A DNA stretch of 64,000 nt from assembly GCF_014648195.1 (NCBI RefSeq), contig NZ_BMQQ01000015.1, forward strand, positions 31,362-95,361, in the 5' to 3' direction. Below the pieces are notes generated by a model that did no database searches, was not told where the DNA came from, and saw nothing but the letters and a program-made list of their open reading frames with translations. Each line of letters begins with the position of its first letter. The first letter of the stretch is position 1. The stretch is from Streptomyces purpureus. Its GTDB lineage: Bacteria > Actinomycetota > Actinomycetes > Streptomycetales > Streptomycetaceae. The position numbers were made by a program, and so were the translations under genes. Shown here in pieces: positions 57,596 to 64,000 of this stretch.

Positions 57596-58324
57596 TCAGG
57601 CAGGGGTGAGCGCGGTGTTGATCCGCTCGTTGCGCAGCGCCTCGTACCACCGGTCGTCGGTCGGCGGCAGCGCGTTCACATCGAGGGCCAGCTTGAGCAG
57701 CAGGTCCGCGATCTGCGGGTTGCGGGCCATGACCGGGCCGTGCATGTACGTGCCGAACACGGTGTCGTTGTACGCGCCCTCGGTGCCGTCGCCGGTGCCG
57801 TTGCCCTTGCCGATCACCGTACGGGCGAACGGGCGGGCGGTCGGGCCGAGGTGGGTGATGCCCTGGTGGTTCTCGAACCCGGTCAGCTGGGGCAGGCCCA
57901 GGCGCGGGTCGATGTCGGCGAGGACGTCGCCGACGCACCGCTCGCCCTCGCCGCGGGTGGAGATCACGTCGATCAGTCCGAGGCCCGGCTCGCGCTCGCC
58001 GAGGTCGTTGATGAACTCGTGGCCGAGGATCTGGTACCCGGCACAGACAGAGAAGATGATCGCGCCGTTCTCCGCCGCCCGGCTCAGACCCCCGTCACGG
58101 CGCAGCCGCTCGGCCGCCAGCCGCTGCGGCCGGTCCTCACCGCCACCGATCAGATAGATGTCGCCGGAGGTGGGCACCGGCTGGTCGCTGCGGACGTCGA
58201 CGCGCTGGACGTCGAGGCCGCGCTGACGGGCCCGGCGCTCGACGACGAGGGCGTTGCCCTGGTCGCCGTAGGTGCTCAGCAGGTCGGGGTAGACCCAGAC
58301 CAGACGCAGGCTGCTCTCACTCAT
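57596..58324 (-). CDS. gatD: Lipid II isoglutaminyl synthase, glutaminase subunit GatD
   Basis: A 242-residue class I glutamine amidotransferase of the CobB/CobQ type: GDQGNALVVERRARQRG, YLIGGGEDRPQ, the nucleophile Cys in IFSVCAGYQILGHEF near residue 95, ENHQGITHLG, and the His in GTYMHGPVMARNP near residue 190. It supplies ammonia to MurT, which amidates the D-Glu of the lipid II stem peptide. The murT gene lies 19 bases upstream in the same operon. GAGGACTTGC precedes ATG 58324. Confidence 0.96.
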   Translation of the reverse strand: MSESSLRLVWVYPDLLSTYGDQGNALVVERRARQRGLDVQRVDVRSDQPVPTSGDIYLIGGGEDRPQRLAAERLRRDGGLSRAAENGAIIFSVCAGYQILGHEFINDLGEREPGLGLIDVISTRGEGERCVGDVLADIDPRLGLPQLTGFENHQGITHLGPTARPFARTVIGKGNGTGDGTEGAYNDTVFGTYMHGPVMARNPQIADLLLKLALDVNALPPTDDRWYEALRNERINTALTPA

Positions 58325-58343
58325 GCTGCAAGTCCTCTTCGGG

Positions 58344-59591
58344 TCAGTTGCCGACGCGGCGGCGGACGTCCTGGAAGGCGGTGTAGTTGGCGATCAGCTC
58401 GATCTGGCCGGGCGGTGCGGACTGCACGGCCTCGTCGATGGAGTCGACGACCTGGAAGTCCAGGCCCGCGACCTCCAGGCGGACCGCCAGGTCCAGCTTG
58501 CGGTCACCGATGACGTAGATCGGGTGGCCGGCGAGCCGGGTGTAGTCGACGTCCCAGAGCCAGGAGGTGTCCGTGCCGTCGGCGCCTCGGGCGTTGACCG
58601 AGAGGATCACCGGCGTCGGCGGCGGGTCGATCAGCGAAAACGTTTCGAGCCAGCCCGCGGGGTTCTTGGCGAGCAGAAGCCGCAGCTCACGGCCCTGGAA
58701 GGAGACGACGTCGTAGCGCCCGGCCACGGCCTGCACCTGGTACATGCGCTCGAGGGCGACCTGCGGCGGCACCCCGAAGACCGCGGCGACCGCGGCGGAG
58801 GTCGCGGCGTTGGCCTTGTTGGCGCGGCCCGGCAGCTGGAGGTGGATCGGCCAGGCCGACCCGTGCGGGTCCAGGACGTGGTCGCCGCTGAGCACCCAGC
58901 TGGGGGAGGGGCGGCGGAAACCGCACTCGCCGCAGAACCAGTCGTCGCCGGGGCGCTGCATCACACCACCGCAGGAGGGGCACGACCAGGCGTCGTCCTT
59001 CCACTCCTGGCCGGCGGCCACCCACACCACGTTCGGCGATGAGGAGGCGGCCCACACGATCAGCGGGTCGTCGGCGTTGGCGATCACGACGGCCTTGGTG
59101 CCGTTGAGACCCTCGCGCCACTTCTCGGCGAGCATCCGGGTCTCGGCGGCGCGGTCGAGCTGGTCGCGGGAGAGATTGAGCAGCGCGATCGCCTTCGGGG
59201 TGACGTCCCGGGCGACCCCGGCGAGGTACTTCTCGTCGACCTCGATGACACCGAACTTGGCGTCCGAGCCGCCGGCGAGCGCCGAGGTGATGCCGGCGGG
59301 CATGTTGGCGCCGAGCGCGTTCGAGACGACCGGGCCGCTGGCGCGCAGCGCCTCGGCGATCAGCCGGGTGGTGGTGGTCTTGCCGTTGGTCGCCGACACC
59401 AGGACGACGTCCAGATGCTGGGCCAGCCGCCCCAGCAGGTCGGGGTCGAGCTTGAGCGCCACCCGGCCACCGATCACGGATCCGCTGCCGCGTCCCGCGG
59501 CGCGCGACACCGCCGCCGCGGCCTTGCCCGCCGTCACGGCCAGCTTGGCGCGTGGCGACAGCGGCTCTGAATTGCCGGGGTGTCCAGCCAT
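58344..59591 (-). CDS. murT: Lipid II isoglutaminyl synthase, ligase subunit MurT
   Basis: A 415-residue Mur-ligase-fold protein. The ATP loop VSATNGKTTTTRLIAEAL lies near residue 55. The usual Mur ligase centre is interrupted by a zinc ribbon CPSCGGVM and CGECGFRRP (two CxxC pairs, near residues 205-230), as in MurT. The C-terminal DUF1727 part includes WLWDVDYTRLAGHPIYVIG. It forms a heterodimer with GatD. GGAGGAACAAGG precedes ATG 59591. Confidence 0.96.
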   Translation of the reverse strand: MAGHPGNSEPLSPRAKLAVTAGKAAAAVSRAAGRGSGSVIGGRVALKLDPDLLGRLAQHLDVVLVSATNGKTTTTRLIAEALRASGPVVSNALGANMPAGITSALAGGSDAKFGVIEVDEKYLAGVARDVTPKAIALLNLSRDQLDRAAETRMLAEKWREGLNGTKAVVIANADDPLIVWAASSSPNVVWVAAGQEWKDDAWSCPSCGGVMQRPGDDWFCGECGFRRPSPSWVLSGDHVLDPHGSAWPIHLQLPGRANKANAATSAAVAAVFGVPPQVALERMYQVQAVAGRYDVVSFQGRELRLLLAKNPAGWLETFSLIDPPPTPVILSVNARGADGTDTSWLWDVDYTRLAGHPIYVIGDRKLDLAVRLEVAGLDFQVVDSIDEAVQSAPPGQIELIANYTAFQDVRRRVGN

Positions 59592-59707
59592 CGTCCTTGT
59601 TCCTCCTTGCGTCGGTCCGGGCTCAGCCTATCGAGATCAGGCCAGCGCCCCGAATCGCGGCACCACCAGGAAACAACCAGGTCACGGCGGACCGTACGCT
59701 TGCCGCC

Positions 59708-60271
59708 ATGCGAAACCGCCCGATCCCCGGCAGTTCCGGCCTTGTTCGAGCCATGAGTCTGCTCGGCGACCCGGTGCTGCACGCCCCCTGCGAGACCGTC
59801 ACCGATTTCGGCCCGTCGCTCAAACGCCTGGTCGAGGACATGTTCGCGACGATGTACGCGGCGAACGGCGTCGGCCTCGCCGCCAACCAGGTGGGTGTCG
59901 GCCTGCGGGTCTTCGTCTTCGACTGCCCGGACGACGAGGACGTACGGCATCTGGGTCATGTGGTGAACCCGCGCCTGGTCGAGACCGACGATGTCGTGGT
60001 CCGCGGCCCCGAGGGCTGCCTGTCCCTGCCGGGCATCGAGGCGGGCACCCCGCGCTTCGACCGCGCGGTCGTCGAGGGCGTCACGACGGACGGCGCCCCG
60101 GTCCGCATCGAGGGCACCGGCTTCTTCGCCCGCTGCCTCCAGCACGAATGCGACCACCTGGAGGGCACGGTCTACGTCGACCACCTCACGGGCTGGCGCC
60201 ACGCGAAGGCGATGCGGGCGGCGCGGAAGGCGCCGTGGGCGAGGGGGCGGGAGGCGGTCGGCGGAGTGTGA
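59708..60271 (+). CDS. def: Peptide deformylase
   Basis: A 187-residue deformylase with the three metal and substrate motifs: GVGLAANQVGVGL (motif I, near residue 54), EGCLSLPGIEAG (motif II, near 103) and QHECDHLEGTVYVD (motif III, near 145). It removes the formyl group from nascent proteins. It is a second type of Streptomyces deformylase with a basic C-terminal tail (RHAKAMRAARKAPWARGR). ATG 59708 was chosen because upstream codons in the same frame are unrelated. The gap to the next gene (60272-60553) shows nothing recognisable. Confidence 0.93.
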   Translation: MRNRPIPGSSGLVRAMSLLGDPVLHAPCETVTDFGPSLKRLVEDMFATMYAANGVGLAANQVGVGLRVFVFDCPDDEDVRHLGHVVNPRLVETDDVVVRGPEGCLSLPGIEAGTPRFDRAVVEGVTTDGAPVRIEGTGFFARCLQHECDHLEGTVYVDHLTGWRHAKAMRAARKAPWARGREAVGGV

Positions 60272-60553
60272 GGGCGCCGGGCCGCCTCCGGGGGCCGGGC
60301 GCCGGCCTTTGGGGCGGTTCGTGGGCCGGGACGGCGGCTCCCGCTCGCCGGGGCGGGGCGGGGGTGTGCCTCGTCGAGGGGGGCGGCTCCTGCACGTCCT
60401 CGCCCTCCGGTCCGGAGTTCATGACCGGCTTGCCGGGCGGCGCGCGCCTCGCCCGGCCACCGGCCGAGTAGCCGGCAGCGGGCTGGACCCGCCCCCCGTT
60501 CCGGAGACGCGGCCCGCATCCCTCAGGACTTCGGGCGGGCCGGCTCCGGGTCG

Positions 60554-61198
60554 TCAGAAGCCCGGGCCGTCCACGCGGTCGGCGGCCTCGGCGAGGCGGC
60601 CCCACAGGAGGTCCGCAAGGCCGCGGACCAACTCCGGGCGGGAGCAGGGGCGTTCGCCCAGCCACCAGTCGCCGGCCGCGTGCATCATGCCGACGATGCC
60701 GTGGCCCCACACCCGCGCCAGCGCCTCGCTGCCGGGGCCGAGGTCGATGCGCTCGGCGATGACCACGCCCAGCTCCTCGCCCATGCGCCGCAGCAGCGGC
60801 GCCGAGTGGCGGCCCACGTCGAAGCCGGGACCGTCCTGCTGGGTCTCCTCCGCAGGGTGCATCAGGAAGCGGTACACCTGCGGGCGGGCCTCGATCGCGG
60901 CGAGGTACGTGTCGAGCGTCGCCTCGACGCGTTCGCGCCGGTCCGCGGGCGCGTCCAGCGCGGAGCGCAGCGCGGCGAGCAGGGCGTCGGTGTGGCGCTG
61001 GGCGAGCGCGCGGTACAGGCCGCCCTTGTCGCCGAAGTGACGGTAGAGGATCGGCTTGGTGATGCCCGCCTCCGCCGCGATCGCGTTCATCGACGCCTGG
61101 GGGCCGTCCCTGAGCACCACGCGGTCGGCCGCTTCGAGCAGTTCGCGGCGCCGTTCCTGCGCCGATTTCTGCTGGTCGGTCCGGTGTGTGGTGTCCAT
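60554..61198 (-). CDS. TetR-family regulator
   Basis: A 214-residue TetR protein. The HTH lies at residues 18-60 (RRELLEAADRVVLRDGPQA, SMNAIAAEAGITKPILYRHF). A helical ligand-binding domain follows (EARPQVYRFLMHPAEE, GIVGMMHAAGDWWLGERP). ATG 61198 is chosen; the longer frame starts upstream. The divergent acyl-CoA dehydrogenase gene is 152 bases away, with a palindrome in the promoter region, so this protein probably controls it in response to an acyl-CoA. Confidence 0.92.
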   Translation of the reverse strand: MDTTHRTDQQKSAQERRRELLEAADRVVLRDGPQASMNAIAAEAGITKPILYRHFGDKGGLYRALAQRHTDALLAALRSALDAPADRRERVEATLDTYLAAIEARPQVYRFLMHPAEETQQDGPGFDVGRHSAPLLRRMGEELGVVIAERIDLGPGSEALARVWGHGIVGMMHAAGDWWLGERPCSRPELVRGLADLLWGRLAEAADRVDGPGF

Positions 61199-61284
61199 AG
61201 CGTCTCTCCCCGCCCGTGCGAATTCCTGAGGCCTGCGCAACGTAACACCAAGGCCGCACCCGGTGCCGGGCGGGACGATGCCGG

Positions 61285-61335
61285 TTGACATCTGCTACTT
61301 ACCGGTAACACACTGCGGTTACCGCAAGTAACGCA
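61285..61335 (+). promoter_or_regulatory. Acyl-CoA dehydrogenase promoter with a TTACCGGTAA operator
   Basis: A consensus -35 TTGACA lies at 61285-61290. A perfect palindrome TTACCGGTAA (61299-61308) follows, and an inverted second copy of the longer half-site TACTTxCxGGTAA (GGTTACCGCAAGTA, 61318-61331) lies just downstream. The -10 is unclear (CACACT or TAACAC). The arrangement suits TetR repression. Confidence 0.6.
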
Positions 61336-61350
61336 CTGCTGGAGGGGACT

Positions 61351-62577
61351 ATGGCCGAGTTCACGCTCGAACTCAACGACGACCAGAAGCAGGTCCGTGA
61401 CTGGTTGCACGGATTCGCCGAGGACGTGATCCGCCCCGCCGCCGCGGAGTGGGACGAGCGTGAGGAGACCCCCTGGCCGGTGATCCAGGAAGCCGCCAAG
61501 GTCGGCATCTACTCCCTCGACTTCTACGCCCAGCAGTTCTTCGACCCCACGGGCCTCGGCATCCCGATGGCGATGGAGGAACTCTTCTGGGGTGACGCGG
61601 GCATCGCCCTGTCCATCGTCGGCACCGGCCTCGCGGCCGTGGGCGTCCTCGCCAACGGCACCGAGGAGCAGATCGGCACCTGGATCCCGCAGATGTACGG
61701 CGACGCCGACGACGTCAAGGTCGCGGCGTTCTGCTCCTCCGAGCCCGACGCCGGTTCCGACGTCGCCTCGATGCGGACCCGCGCCGTCTACGACGAGGCC
61801 AAGGACGAATGGGTCCTCAACGGCACCAAGACCTGGGCCACCAACGGCGGTATCGCCAACGTCCATGTCGTCGTCGCCGCCGTCGACGCCGAACTCGGCT
61901 CCAAGGGCCACGCCTCCTTCATCGTCCCTCCGGGGACCCCGGGCCTGTCCCAGGGCCAGAAGTTCAAGAAGCACGGCATCAGGGCCTCGCACACCGCCGA
62001 GGTCGTCCTCGAAGACGTCCGCGTCCCCGGCCACTGCCTCCTCGGCGGCAAGGAGAAGCTCGACGAGCGCCTCGCCCGCGCCCGTGAGAAGGCGAAGGCG
62101 GGCGGCGACCGGGTGAAGAACGCCGCGATGGCCACCTTCGAGGCCTCCCGCCCGGCCGTCGGCGCGATGGCCGTCGGCACCGCCCGCGCCGCGTACGAGG
62201 TGGCCCTCGACTACGCCAGGACCCGCGAGCAGTTCGGCCGCCCGATCATCGACAACCAGGGCGTCGCCTTCCAGCTCGCCGACATGCGCACCCAGATCGA
62301 CGCCGCCCGCCTGCTCGTCTGGCGCGCCTCCTGGATGGCGACCACGGGCAAGCCGTTCACCTCGGCCGAGGGCTCGATGTCCAAGCTGTACGCCAGCGAG
62401 GTCGCCAAGAAGGTCACGGCGCAGGCGATCCAGATCCTGGGCGGCAACGGCTACACGCGCGAGTACCCGGTCGAGCGCATGCACCGAGATGCGGCTATCT
62501 ACACCATCTTCGAAGGCACCAGCGAGATCCAGCGACTGGTCATCGCCCGCACGCTCTCGGGCCTGCCGATCCGCTGA
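61351..62577 (+). CDS. Acyl-CoA dehydrogenase
   Basis: A 408-residue flavoenzyme. Motifs are FCSSEPDAGSDVASMRTRA (FAD/substrate loop near residue 130), TWATNGGIANVHVV, and the C-terminal domain with QILGGNGYTREYPVERM and IYTIFEGTSEIQRL, whose Glu is the likely catalytic base near residue 395. An inserted Lys-rich helix LAREKAKAGGDR-type segment (near 240) is seen in some actinobacterial members. GGAGGGG precedes ATG 61351. It oxidises acyl-CoA, and the chain length is not predictable. Confidence 0.94.
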   Translation: MAEFTLELNDDQKQVRDWLHGFAEDVIRPAAAEWDEREETPWPVIQEAAKVGIYSLDFYAQQFFDPTGLGIPMAMEELFWGDAGIALSIVGTGLAAVGVLANGTEEQIGTWIPQMYGDADDVKVAAFCSSEPDAGSDVASMRTRAVYDEAKDEWVLNGTKTWATNGGIANVHVVVAAVDAELGSKGHASFIVPPGTPGLSQGQKFKKHGIRASHTAEVVLEDVRVPGHCLLGGKEKLDERLARAREKAKAGGDRVKNAAMATFEASRPAVGAMAVGTARAAYEVALDYARTREQFGRPIIDNQGVAFQLADMRTQIDAARLLVWRASWMATTGKPFTSAEGSMSKLYASEVAKKVTAQAIQILGGNGYTREYPVERMHRDAAIYTIFEGTSEIQRLVIARTLSGLPIR

Positions 62578-62615
62578 CGCGCCGTAGGGGCCAGGGCAGT
62601 TGACGACGCCTGGCC

Positions 62616-62644
62616 GCCGGGCGGGGCATGACGCCCCTCCCGGC
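62616..62644. terminator. Terminator between the acyl-CoA dehydrogenase and VOC genes
   Basis: A 12-base stem, 62616-62627 with 62633-62644, has one mismatch and a 5-base loop. It is located 38 bases after the dehydrogenase stop and 10 bases before the end of the converging VOC gene, so it can act both ways. Confidence 0.7.
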
Positions 62645-62654
62645 GCGCAGGGCC

Positions 62655-63110
62655 CTACGCCACGCAGAACTCGTTGCCCTCCGGGTCCTGGAGCACCACC
62701 CCGTAGTAGTCCATGTCCGCCGGGGCCATCACCCGCAGCACGCTCGCGCCCGCGTCGGTGAGCAGCGCCACCTTGTGGTCGACCCGCTCCCGGCGCGTGG
62801 CGAGCGGCACCTCCCGCCCGCCGCTGACTTTCAGGTCCAGATGCACCCGGTTCTTCACGGACTTGAGCTCGGGAACCTGCTGGAACCAGATCCGCGGGCC
62901 CGTCCCCGCCGGGTCCACGATCGACTCCGGTGTCTCGCCCACCCCCTCGGGCAGCTCCCCCTCGGGCACGCCCATGGCGGACCAGTACGCCCGCCAGGTG
63001 GCATGGCCACCGGGCGCCGGCTCGGGCACATAGCCCAGCGCCGGCGCCCAGAACTCCACGAGCCTGCGCGGGTCGGCACAGTCGATGGTCAGCTGAAGTG
63101 TCGTCTCCAT
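62655..63110 (-). CDS. VOC-family protein, longer paralogue
   Basis: A 151-residue VOC protein: TTLQLTIDCADPRRLVEFW, LGYVPEPAPGGHATWRAYW, GPRIWFQQVPELKSVKNRV, HLDLKVSGGREVPLATRRE, and VVLQDPEGNEFCVA. It shares the KNRxHLDL and DPEGNEFC signatures with the shorter gene at 37786-38127. It has a roughly 20-residue insertion after the first strand pair. The start is ATG 63110. The function is unknown. Confidence 0.9.
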   Translation of the reverse strand: METTLQLTIDCADPRRLVEFWAPALGYVPEPAPGGHATWRAYWSAMGVPEGELPEGVGETPESIVDPAGTGPRIWFQQVPELKSVKNRVHLDLKVSGGREVPLATRRERVDHKVALLTDAGASVLRVMAPADMDYYGVVLQDPEGNEFCVA

Positions 63111-63177
63111 GGGGCGAGCGTCCCAGACGCCTCTGACAATCGCCGTCCGCGTCGCGCGACGACCGGGGCGAGGGGGA

Positions 63178-63663
63178 TCAGGCGCCCAGGAGGGCCTCGA
63201 TCGCCGCGACGACCTCCGGCGCCTCGGGCTCCGTACGCGGCCGGAAGCGGGTCACCTCACCGGAGGGCGAGATGAGGAACTTCTCGAAGTTCCACTGCAC
63301 GTCACCGGCCTCGCCGTCGGCGTCGGCGACCCGCGTCAGCTCCTGGTAGAGCGGGTGCCGGTCCGCGCCGTTCACCTCGGTCTTCTCCAGGAGCGGGAAC
63401 GTCACTCCGTACGTCGCCGAGCAGAACGTCTGGATCTCGTCCGCACTGCCCGGCTCCTGCCCGGCGAACTGGTTGCACGGCACCCCGAGCACGGTGAAGC
63501 CACGCTCCCCGTAACTCTGCTGCAGCCGCTCCAGGCCCGCGTACTGCGGAGTGAGGCCGCACTTGGAGGCGACGTTGACCAGTAGGACCGCCTTGTCCTT
63601 GTAGTCGGCCAGGGTGGTCGGCTCGCCGGTCAGGGTGCGCAGCGGGATGTCGTACAGGGTCAT
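63178..63663 (-). CDS. Glutathione-peroxidase-like thiol peroxidase
   Basis: A 161-residue Gpx-family protein with cysteine, not selenocysteine, at the peroxidatic site: NVASKCGLTPQYAGL near residue 35. GVPCNQFAGQEPG (near 70) provides the conserved Gln and a second Cys, and VQWNFEKFLIS (near 125) provides Trp and Asn of the tetrad. Such Cys-Gpx enzymes normally use thioredoxin; actinomycetes lack glutathione and have mycothiol. It is cytoplasmic. ATG 63663 is chosen. Confidence 0.95.
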   Translation of the reverse strand: MTLYDIPLRTLTGEPTTLADYKDKAVLLVNVASKCGLTPQYAGLERLQQSYGERGFTVLGVPCNQFAGQEPGSADEIQTFCSATYGVTFPLLEKTEVNGADRHPLYQELTRVADADGEAGDVQWNFEKFLISPSGEVTRFRPRTEPEAPEVVAAIEALLGA

Positions 63664-63737
63664 CGGGTCTCCTCGTCGATAAGGCGATCAGCAGTCAGGG
63701 TCGATCAGCAGTCTGGGTCGGCAACCTGGTCAGCAGC

Positions 63738-64000
63738 CTAGGCCAGGCCGCGGAACAGGCCCTCCTGGACCACCGAGACCAGCAGCCGCCCCTCGCGGTC
63801 GTAGATCCTGCCCCGGGCGAGCCCCCGGCCGCCCGTCGCGATCGGCGACTCCTGGTCGTACAGGAACCATTCGTCCGCGCGGAAGGGCCGGTGGAACCAC
63901 ATCGCGTGGTCCAGCGACGCCATGTCGAAGCCCCGCGGGCCCCACAGCGGCTCGACCGGGATCCGTACCGCGTCGAGCAGGGTCATGTCGGAGGCGTACG
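63738..64000 (-). CDS. Acyl-CoA thioesterase II (TesB-like), C-terminal part
   Basis: The gene runs off the window edge, and the 88 residues visible are the second hot-dog domain of a TesB-type thioesterase: YASDMTLLDAVRIPVEP, FDMASLDHAMWFHRPFRAD (catalytic-region His/Asp block), GRGLARGRIYDREGRLLVSV, and the terminal VQEGLFRGLA. The stop is at 63738. The visible ATG at 63986 is internal, not the start. Confidence 0.9.
   Translation of the reverse strand, partial: YASDMTLLDAVRIPVEPLWGPRGFDMASLDHAMWFHRPFRADEWFLYDQESPIATGGRGLARGRIYDREGRLLVSVVQEGLFRGLA

Overview
The window is chromosomal DNA of a high-GC actinomycete, almost certainly a Streptomyces. Nearly every codon ends in G or C, GTG starts are common, many genes overlap by four bases (ATGA/GTGA), and several promoters sit directly on the start codon as expected for leaderless mRNAs. 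The gene families (MAB_1171c-type membrane protein, SWIM/DUF6493 pair, DUF397 protein with XRE regulator, MurT/GatD, Streptomyces-type tripeptidyl aminopeptidase) are also streptomycete. I found no rRNA, tRNA, integrase, transposase or CRISPR array. The window looks like a conserved chromosomal segment rather than a mobile island. From memory, the urease/aminopeptidase order is as in S. coelicolor.

Layout. (1) 0.2-5.1 kb: a tightly overlapping operon (XRE regulator, ImmA-like metallopeptidase, multi-pass membrane protein, FAD monooxygenase) facing a DNA-binding-domain-less MmyB-type sensor gene across a very long dyad. (2) 5.1-11.2 kb: CoA-binding protein, IMPACT-family protein, the SbcD-SbcC nuclease and an Lrp regulator. 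(3) 11.2-22 kb: DUF885 protein with a 30-bp tandem repeat at its 3' end, an ACT-GNAT membrane protein, a SWIM zinc-finger/DUF6493 pair, a small regulator plus membrane protein operon under a long dyad, and a Tat-exported PhoD phosphatase. (4) 22-29.7 kb: regulators and transport, including MocR/EamA with an odd antisense gene overlap, an ECF41 sigma factor, a GntR regulator with a dre-like operator, and a ROK protein.

(5) 29.7-37.7 kb: Mug glycosylase, purB, a lipase-like protein, two CNNM/CorC proteins preceded by a possible leader ORF, an F420-type oxidoreductase, and an RHH/Doc-like toxin-antitoxin pair. (6) 37.8-46.8 kb: biotin genes bioBAD and divergent bioF, a WhiJ-like regulator set, an NlpC/P60 hydrolase behind a c-di-AMP riboswitch, and a ClpP homologue lacking two of its three catalytic residues, divergent from an orphan Phd antitoxin. 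(7) 47-53.2 kb: the complete ureABCFGD operon and a secreted tripeptidyl aminopeptidase. (8) 53.2-64 kb: an epimerase, PlsC, CtaG, phosphofructokinase, MurT-GatD (lipid II amidation), deformylase, a TetR/acyl-CoA dehydrogenase pair, glutathione peroxidase and a truncated thioesterase.

The best leads for something not well described are the 4.1-kb XRE/ImmA/membrane/FAD operon with its divergent sensor, the degenerate ClpP with the Phd antitoxin, the SWIM-DUF6493 pair, and the possible leader ORF in front of the CNNM genes. All positions were read by eye, and homology calls rest on recognised motifs, not on searches.
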